From Cohnella algarum (GTDB lineage Bacteria; Bacillota; Bacilli; Paenibacillales; Paenibacillaceae), in the NCBI RefSeq assembly GCF_016937515.1, contig NZ_JAFHKM010000002.1, forward strand, positions 5,451,001 to 5,515,000: DNA of 64,000 nt, given 5' to 3'. The position numbers and the translations under genes were made by a program. The notes beneath the pieces are model-generated. The model saw nothing but the letters and a program-made list of their open reading frames with translations. It had not been told where the DNA came from and did not search any database. Below are positions 59,917 through 64,000 of the stretch, piece after piece; the stretch's first letter is position 1, and each line of letters starts with the position of its first letter.

Positions 59917-61019
59917 GCAAGCACGAGCTCGGTCGTCAGGACGAGATTGTCGGCCTTGATTTGTTCCTTCGTCGTATGAATGTTCTCGTATCCGACGGCG
60001 AGATTGACGGTCGGCACGCCTTTGCCGTTGAAAATATTGGCGTCGCTGCCGCCGCCCGATTTGAACGTTCTCGGCTCGAGGCCGATCCGGCCGATCGCCG
60101 CTTTGGCGACCTGCACGACCTCGTCGTCTTCGCCGAACGAGAACGACGGGTAAATGATTTCGCTCGAAAACTCGGCCTCGGCGAGAAACTCCCGGGCGGC
60201 CGATTCCACCGCCTCGCGCATCGCCGCCACTTGCCGGTCGAGCTTCGCCGAATCGATGCTTCGCGCTTCCGCGTCGATTCGCACGTAGTCGCAGACGATA
60301 TTGGTCGGCCCGCCTCCGGCGAAACGGCCGATGTTGGCCGTCGTTTCCTTGTCGATCCGGCCGAGCGGCATCCGGGAAATCGCCTTGGACGCAACTTGGA
60401 TCGCGCTGATCCCGTCTTCCGGATTGACGCCGGCATGCGCGGATTTCCCTCGGATCGCGAAGACGATCTTCGCCTGCGACGGCGCCGCCGCCGCGATATC
60501 CCCGATCTTGCCGTTGGAATCGAGCGCGAAGCCGATTTTGCCCCGGAGCCGTTCCGCGTTCATCGCTCTCGCTCCGACCAATCCGGACTCTTCTCCGACC
60601 GTGATGACGAACTGGATCGGTCCGTGGGCTATTTCTTGTTCCCGGATGACGCGCAGCGCTTCGAGCATAGCCGCAAGTCCGGCCTTGTCGTCGCTGCCGA
60701 GAATCGTCGTGCCGTCGCTGCGGATATACCCGTCCTCGTCCAAACGCGGCTTGACGCCGCGTCCGGGCGTGACCGTATCCATATGCGAAGTGAACAGCAG
60801 CGCCGGCGCCGATTCGAGCCCCGGCGAGGCCGGCAGCCAGGCGAACAGGTTGCCCGCCCCGTGCCCGGTCGCCTCCCGCGCGTCGTCTTCGGTCACTTCG
60901 CAGCCGAGGGCGGCGAATTTATCGCGCAGCTCGCGGCTGATTTCCTGTTCGAATCCGGTCTCGCTGTCGATTTGGACAAGCTCCATAAATTCGGCGATAA
61001 GCCGTTCCCGCTGCACCAT
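59880..61019 (-). CDS. M20 family metallopeptidase (tripeptidase T-like)
   Basis: The 379-residue protein has the two-zinc M20 motifs: HMDTVTPG (first ligand and catalytic aspartate), GSDDKAGLAAM (bridging aspartate), GEESGLVGA (catalytic and ligand glutamates), ALDSNGKIG and a late histidine in NIHTTKEQ, with a lid domain between (GKSAHAGVNPEDG). It resembles B. subtilis YqjE and PepT-like aminopeptidases, which act in the cytosol on short peptides. The start follows GGAGG. A short duplication of its 3' end lies just downstream. Confidence 0.9.
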   Translation of the reverse strand: MVQRERLIAEFMELVQIDSETGFEQEISRELRDKFAALGCEVTEDDAREATGHGAGNLFAWLPASPGLESAPALLFTSHMDTVTPGRGVKPRLDEDGYIRSDGTTILGSDDKAGLAAMLEALRVIREQEIAHGPIQFVITVGEESGLVGARAMNAERLRGKIGFALDSNGKIGDIAAAAPSQAKIVFAIRGKSAHAGVNPEDGISAIQVASKAISRMPLGRIDKETTANIGRFAGGGPTNIVCDYVRIDAEARSIDSAKLDRQVAAMREAVESAAREFLAEAEFSSEIIYPSFSFGEDDEVVQVAKAAIGRIGLEPRTFKSGGGSDANIFNGKGVPTVNLAVGYENIHTTKEQIKADNLVLTTELVLAIVQEMAERGRA

Positions 61020-61127
61020 TCGTATTCCTCCCGCTCGCCTTGGATCTTCATTTGCGTTACAATATACAGGATGGCCGCGCAGCTTATGCGCTTGAAAGAC
61101 GATTCAACTCGAAAAGGAGGATCGCCC

Positions 61128-61226
61128 ATGAACAACAAACGGCTGTTCAAGATTATCGTCTACGTCATGCTTTTCGCCATGGTCGCCTCGACCGTGCTGA
61201 TGTCCGTCGGCACGTTGATCGGCTGA
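61128..61226 (+). CDS. prli42: Stressosome-associated small membrane protein Prli42
   Basis: The 32-residue product is one membrane helix after a basic N-terminus (MNNKRLFKIIVYVMLFAMVA), the same size and pattern as Prli42 of Listeria and its Bacillales homologues, a membrane anchor that passes stress signals to the stressosome. AAAAGGAGG lies seven bases before the ATG, an excellent ribosome-binding site. It was identified from this pattern because it is too small for ordinary gene calls. Its last 67 bases overlap the end of lipB on the opposite strand. Confidence 0.85.
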   Translation: MNNKRLFKIIVYVMLFAMVASTVLMSVGTLIG

Positions 61227-61894
61227 TTCGCTTCGTCATAGCCGAACACGCGGATAAAATGCGGCAGCAGCCGCCGGCCGATCTCGTGCACCTCGTACTC
61301 TTGTCCCGTCAAGGCTTCCAGCGATGTGACGCCGAATTCGCTGATCCCGCACGGCACGATGCTCTGGAAGCCTTCCGCCTCCACCTGCCGCTTGACGTTA
61401 AAGGCAAACCCGTGGCTCGTCACGAAACCTCTGCGCGTTTTGGCCCGGTTGAACTTGACGCCGATCGCGGCGATTTTTTCGTCTCCGACCCATACTCCCG
61501 TGTACTCCGGCTTTCGCCCGCCCGTTATGCCGAACTCCGCCAACAGCCCGATAATCGCCTCTTCCAGGCTCCGCAAATAAGCGTGCAGGTCGAGACCGAC
61601 CGCATCTAGATAGAGCAGCGGATACCCGACGAGCTGTCCCGGCCCGTGGTACGTGATGTCTCCGCCGCGGTCGATTTGATAAACGCCGATCCCCCGCCGT
61701 TCCAATTCCTCGGGCCCGATCAGCAAATGCTCCGGATGCCGGTCCGAACCGAGCGTGTAGGTAGGCGGATGCTCGAGCAGCAGCAGCGTATCCCCGATCC
61801 GCTCCCGGTCGATCTCTCGAACGAGCCGCTTCTGGAACTCCCATGCTTCCCCGTAATCGACTCGCGTAACGAACGCGGCTGTCAACGTTTTCAT
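61160..61894 (-). CDS. lipB: Lipoyl(octanoyl) transferase LipB
   Basis: The 244-residue protein transfers octanoyl groups from acyl carrier protein to lipoyl domains. Motifs are EHPPTYTLGSDRHPEHLL, the RGGDITYHGPGQLVGYPL block, the catalytic lysine in IAAIGVKF and the acyl-binding cysteine in IVPCGI. Its substrate would include the bkdB-encoded E2 next to it. The C-terminal end overlaps prli42 antisense. A lipB-bkd arrangement fits the need for lipoylation of the complex. Confidence 0.94.
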   Translation of the reverse strand: MKTLTAAFVTRVDYGEAWEFQKRLVREIDRERIGDTLLLLEHPPTYTLGSDRHPEHLLIGPEELERRGIGVYQIDRGGDITYHGPGQLVGYPLLYLDAVGLDLHAYLRSLEEAIIGLLAEFGITGGRKPEYTGVWVGDEKIAAIGVKFNRAKTRRGFVTSHGFAFNVKRQVEAEGFQSIVPCGISEFGVTSLEALTGQEYEVHEIGRRLLPHFIRVFGYDEANQPINVPTDISTVEATMAKSMT

Positions 61895-62060
61895 CCTGTG
61901 TGCGCCTCCCGTTTGCGGCTTGCCCCCGATACGGCCAAGGACCGCGCCGCCGGCTTGTCGGCAGGCTCGCTTTCCGAACCCCCGATCGGCCGGCGGGCAG
62001 TCCTTCGCTTTTCGACTAAAACGGCAGCTTCGTCTTTGCCTTTTCCCGCATGGTTCTCGT

Positions 62061-63419
62061 TCAATACAGCTTCGTATTCTTGTCGTAGCTTTCCAGATTG
62101 GCTTTGACCCGCTGGTGGAATTTTCCGCAAATGACCCCGTCCAAAATCCGGTGGTCGAACGACAGGCACAAATTGACCATGGAGCGGATGCCGATCATGT
62201 CGTTCAGGACGACCGGGCGCTTGACGATCGTTTCGAACGTCAATATCGCCGCCTGAGGGTAGTTGATAATCGGCACGGACTGCACCGATCCGAACGTGCC
62301 GGTGTTGTTGACGGTAAACGTGCCGCCCTGCAGGTCGGCCAGCTTCAGCTTGTTTTCGCGCGTCCGGCGCGCCAGGTCGTGGATCTCGTGAGCCAGGCCG
62401 ACGATGTTTTTCTGATCGGCGTTGCGAATGACCGGCGTCAGCACCGAGTCCTCGGTTCCGACCGCAAGCGAGATGTTAATATCCCGTTTGACGATGATTT
62501 TATCGTCCGCCCAAACCGAGTTCATAATCGGGAACTCCTTGAGCGCTCCGACGACCGCTTTGATCAGGAACGGCATGTACGTAAGGTTGATGCCCTCCTG
62601 CTCCCGGAAATCGTCCTTCAAAAGATTGCGAAGCTCGACAAGATGCGTAATGTCGACTTCGACCATCGTCCAGGCGTGCGGAATTTCGCTCACGCTTTGG
62701 CGCATGTTTTTGGCGATCGTTTTGCGGATCGGCGTGACGTCGATGTAATACTCGCGGCCCGGCCCGACCTTGCCTTCGACCTCGACCGTCGGCATTCGGG
62801 CAGCGTCGGCGGCGGGTTCCGGGCGACTCGGCCGGGCGGGGGCTGCCGACGGCTCGGGAGCAGGCCGTCCGGCGGACGGCGCCGGCGAAGCGGCGAAGCC
62901 TCCCGTCTGGACGGCCTGCAGCACGTCCTTGCGCGTAATGCGCCCCCCGAGCCCGGTGCCGTTCACCCGGCTCAAGTCAAGCCCATGCTCGGCCGCAAGC
63001 CGTTGAACGGCCGGCGAATAGCGCCCGCGCATCGGCGCGCCCGGGTCGAACGCCGCCGCCGGAGCCGGGATCGCCGCGCCCGGACGGGCGGAAGCGGGCG
63101 CCGCGGGAACGGAAGGAGCGGCGCTTCCTTCCGCCCGCTCAGGAACGCCGTCCGCTTCGGCCGCCGAATCGGCTTCCGTTTCGATCAAGCCGATCGGAGA
63201 GCCGACGGCGACTTCCTCGCCCTCTCCCACGAGCTTTTTGACGAGCACGCCGGCAATCGTCGCCGGCAGCTCGGCGTTTACTTTATCCGTTTGAATTTCG
63301 CACAGCGGCTCGTACATTTCCACCCGGTCGCCCGGCTCCTTGAGCCAACGGTCGATCGTAGCCGACACCAGCGACTCGGCCAGCTGCGGCATGATGATTT
63401 CCGCGATTTTTTTTGCCAT
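62061..63419 (-). CDS. bkdB: Branched-chain 2-oxoacid dehydrogenase E2 (dihydrolipoyl acyltransferase)
   Basis: The 452-residue protein has an N-terminal lipoyl domain with the lipoylated lysine in EIQTDKVNAE (residue about 46), a proline/alanine-rich linker (about 90-135), a peripheral-subunit-binding domain (SPAVQRLAAEHGLDL) and a catalytic domain ending with the active-site histidine in FDHRILDGVICGK. It transfers branched acyl groups to coenzyme A in the Bkd complex, which supplies precursors for branched-chain fatty acids. It lies 50 bases after the E1-beta gene. The pyruvate E2 pdhC is a less likely alternative given the neighbours' motifs. Confidence 0.92.
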   Translation of the reverse strand: MAKKIAEIIMPQLAESLVSATIDRWLKEPGDRVEMYEPLCEIQTDKVNAELPATIAGVLVKKLVGEGEEVAVGSPIGLIETEADSAAEADGVPERAEGSAAPSVPAAPASARPGAAIPAPAAAFDPGAPMRGRYSPAVQRLAAEHGLDLSRVNGTGLGGRITRKDVLQAVQTGGFAASPAPSAGRPAPEPSAAPARPSRPEPAADAARMPTVEVEGKVGPGREYYIDVTPIRKTIAKNMRQSVSEIPHAWTMVEVDITHLVELRNLLKDDFREQEGINLTYMPFLIKAVVGALKEFPIMNSVWADDKIIVKRDINISLAVGTEDSVLTPVIRNADQKNIVGLAHEIHDLARRTRENKLKLADLQGGTFTVNNTGTFGSVQSVPIINYPQAAILTFETIVKRPVVLNDMIGIRSMVNLCLSFDHRILDGVICGKFHQRVKANLESYDKNTKLY

Positions 63420-63469
63420 GTGCGCCGTTCACTCCTCTCCGGCATATTGGGATTCGTCGTTCAATACGG

Positions 63470-64000
63470 TCAATAGCGGGCAAGCTCCAGCATGGCGGCC
63501 TTCAGCTTTTCCTTATTGAGCAAAAAATGCTTCTCCCCGGGCGGATTGATCGGCATCGCGGGAACATCCGGCCCGCACACCCGGCGAATCGGGGCGTCGA
63601 GATCGTACAGCATTTCCTCCGCGATCATCGCGGCCACCTCGGCTCCGATGCCCCCCGTTTTGTTGTCTTCGTGAACGATCAGCACCTTGCCGGTACGAGC
63701 CGCCGCCTCGAGAATGCCCTCGCGGTCGAGCGGCTGCAGCGTGCGCAAATCGAGAATGTGGCAGGAGACGCCTTCCTCGCGCTCCAGCTCCTCGGCCGCG
63801 GCCATCGCGAAATGCAGCGGCATGCTGTACCCGATCACGGTAATATCGTCCCCTTCGCGCAAAACGTTCGATTTGCCGATCGGAACGGTGTACTCCCCTT
63901 CGGGAACCTCGTCGCTGATGAGGCGGTAGCATTTTTTATTTTCGAAAAACAGCACCGGGTCGGGATCGCGGATGGCCGACAACAGCAGCCCTTTGGCGTC
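63470..64000 (-). CDS. bkdAB: 2-oxoacid dehydrogenase E1 beta subunit, C-terminal part
   Basis: Only the last 176 codons are inside the window; the gene continues past the right edge. The sequence (DPVLFFENKKCYR, ITVIGYSMPLHFAMAA, CHILDLRTLQPLDREGI, VHEDNKTGGIGAEVAA, PDVPAMPINPPGE) is the transketolase C-terminal region of an alpha-ketoacid dehydrogenase E1 beta subunit. Followed by bkdB, it is most likely the branched-chain complex, and the order E1-beta, E2 agrees with B. subtilis bkdAB-bkdB. Confidence 0.9.
   Translation of the reverse strand, partial: DAKGLLLSAIRDPDPVLFFENKKCYRLISDEVPEGEYTVPIGKSNVLREGDDITVIGYSMPLHFAMAAAEELEREEGVSCHILDLRTLQPLDREGILEAAARTGKVLIVHEDNKTGGIGAEVAAMIAEEMLYDLDAPIRRVCGPDVPAMPINPPGEKHFLLNKEKLKAAMLELARY

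Overview
The window is a high-GC Firmicutes chromosome segment, most likely from a Paenibacillaceae member (Paenibacillus/Cohnella type). The evidence is a complete endospore programme (spoIIM, spoIIAA-spoIIAB-sigF, spoVAA-AB-AF, spmAB, dacB, dacF, ytfJ, mciZ) embedded in gene order known from the Bacillus subtilis fur-to-res region, combined with GC-rich codon use. The species call is inference. No rRNA, tRNA, CRISPR array or prophage was found.

Layout. 1-3 kb: prsW (cut by the window edge), a MecA-type adaptor and small membrane proteins including a CPBP protease. 3-6 kb: an unknown membrane-anchored protein and serA on the plus strand. 5.8-13 kb (minus): resA-resB-resC-resD-resE for cytochrome c maturation and redox signalling, followed by an MFS transporter. 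13-19 kb (minus): rluB, spmB, spmA, dacB, ytfJ, ytfI, scpB, scpA. 19-23.4 kb (minus): the FMN-riboswitch riboflavin operon ribD-ribE-ribBA-ribH. 23.4-24.2 kb: a gene-free stretch with an array of palindromic repeats. 24.2-32.3 kb (minus): ppiB, lysA, spoVAF, spoVAB, spoVAA, sigF, spoIIAB, spoIIAA, dacF. 32.3-35.4 kb: a divergent oxidoreductase/AraC pair, a decayed gene and a 52-bp tandem repeat. 35.5-43.4 kb: nucleoside salvage (pdp, pupG, deoB), xerD, a DUF4227 gene, then an inserted subtilase and OhrR-type regulator/glutathione peroxidase pair, then fur. 43.5-45 kb: an insertion sequence with an 18-bp target duplication that changed the end of spoIIM. 45-47.7 kb: spoIIM, an EndoQ-like nuclease, nudF, mciZ. 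47.7-52.6 kb: ECF sigma and anti-sigma factors divergent from a NEW3 protein/ABC exporter operon. 53-59.1 kb: a LacI-regulated alpha-glucoside uptake and hydrolysis operon. 59.1-64 kb: a second repeat array, an M20 peptidase, prli42, lipB and the end of a branched-chain 2-oxoacid dehydrogenase operon.

How genes work together. Sporulation genes dominate: the SpoIIAA/SpoIIAB/SigF switch has a good sigma-H promoter upstream, and later-stage genes follow it. The res operon supplies cytochrome c assembly and its own two-component regulators. Riboflavin synthesis is under a textbook FMN aptamer. The LacI operon couples sugar import to an intracellular GH13 enzyme.

Most notable: (i) a dispersed intergenic repeat family (TTGGAY..RTCCAA) at three loci, always with forward units followed by reversed units; (ii) an IS whose terminus now supplies the stop codon of spoIIM; (iii) an AraC regulator that seems to lack its first DNA-binding helix-turn-helix; (iv) one-base frameshifts in an ABC ATPase and an alpha-glucosidase; (v) a spoVA cluster without spoVAC/AD/AE. 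I found no clearly new multi-gene system such as defence or secretion; the repeat family is the best candidate for something undescribed.
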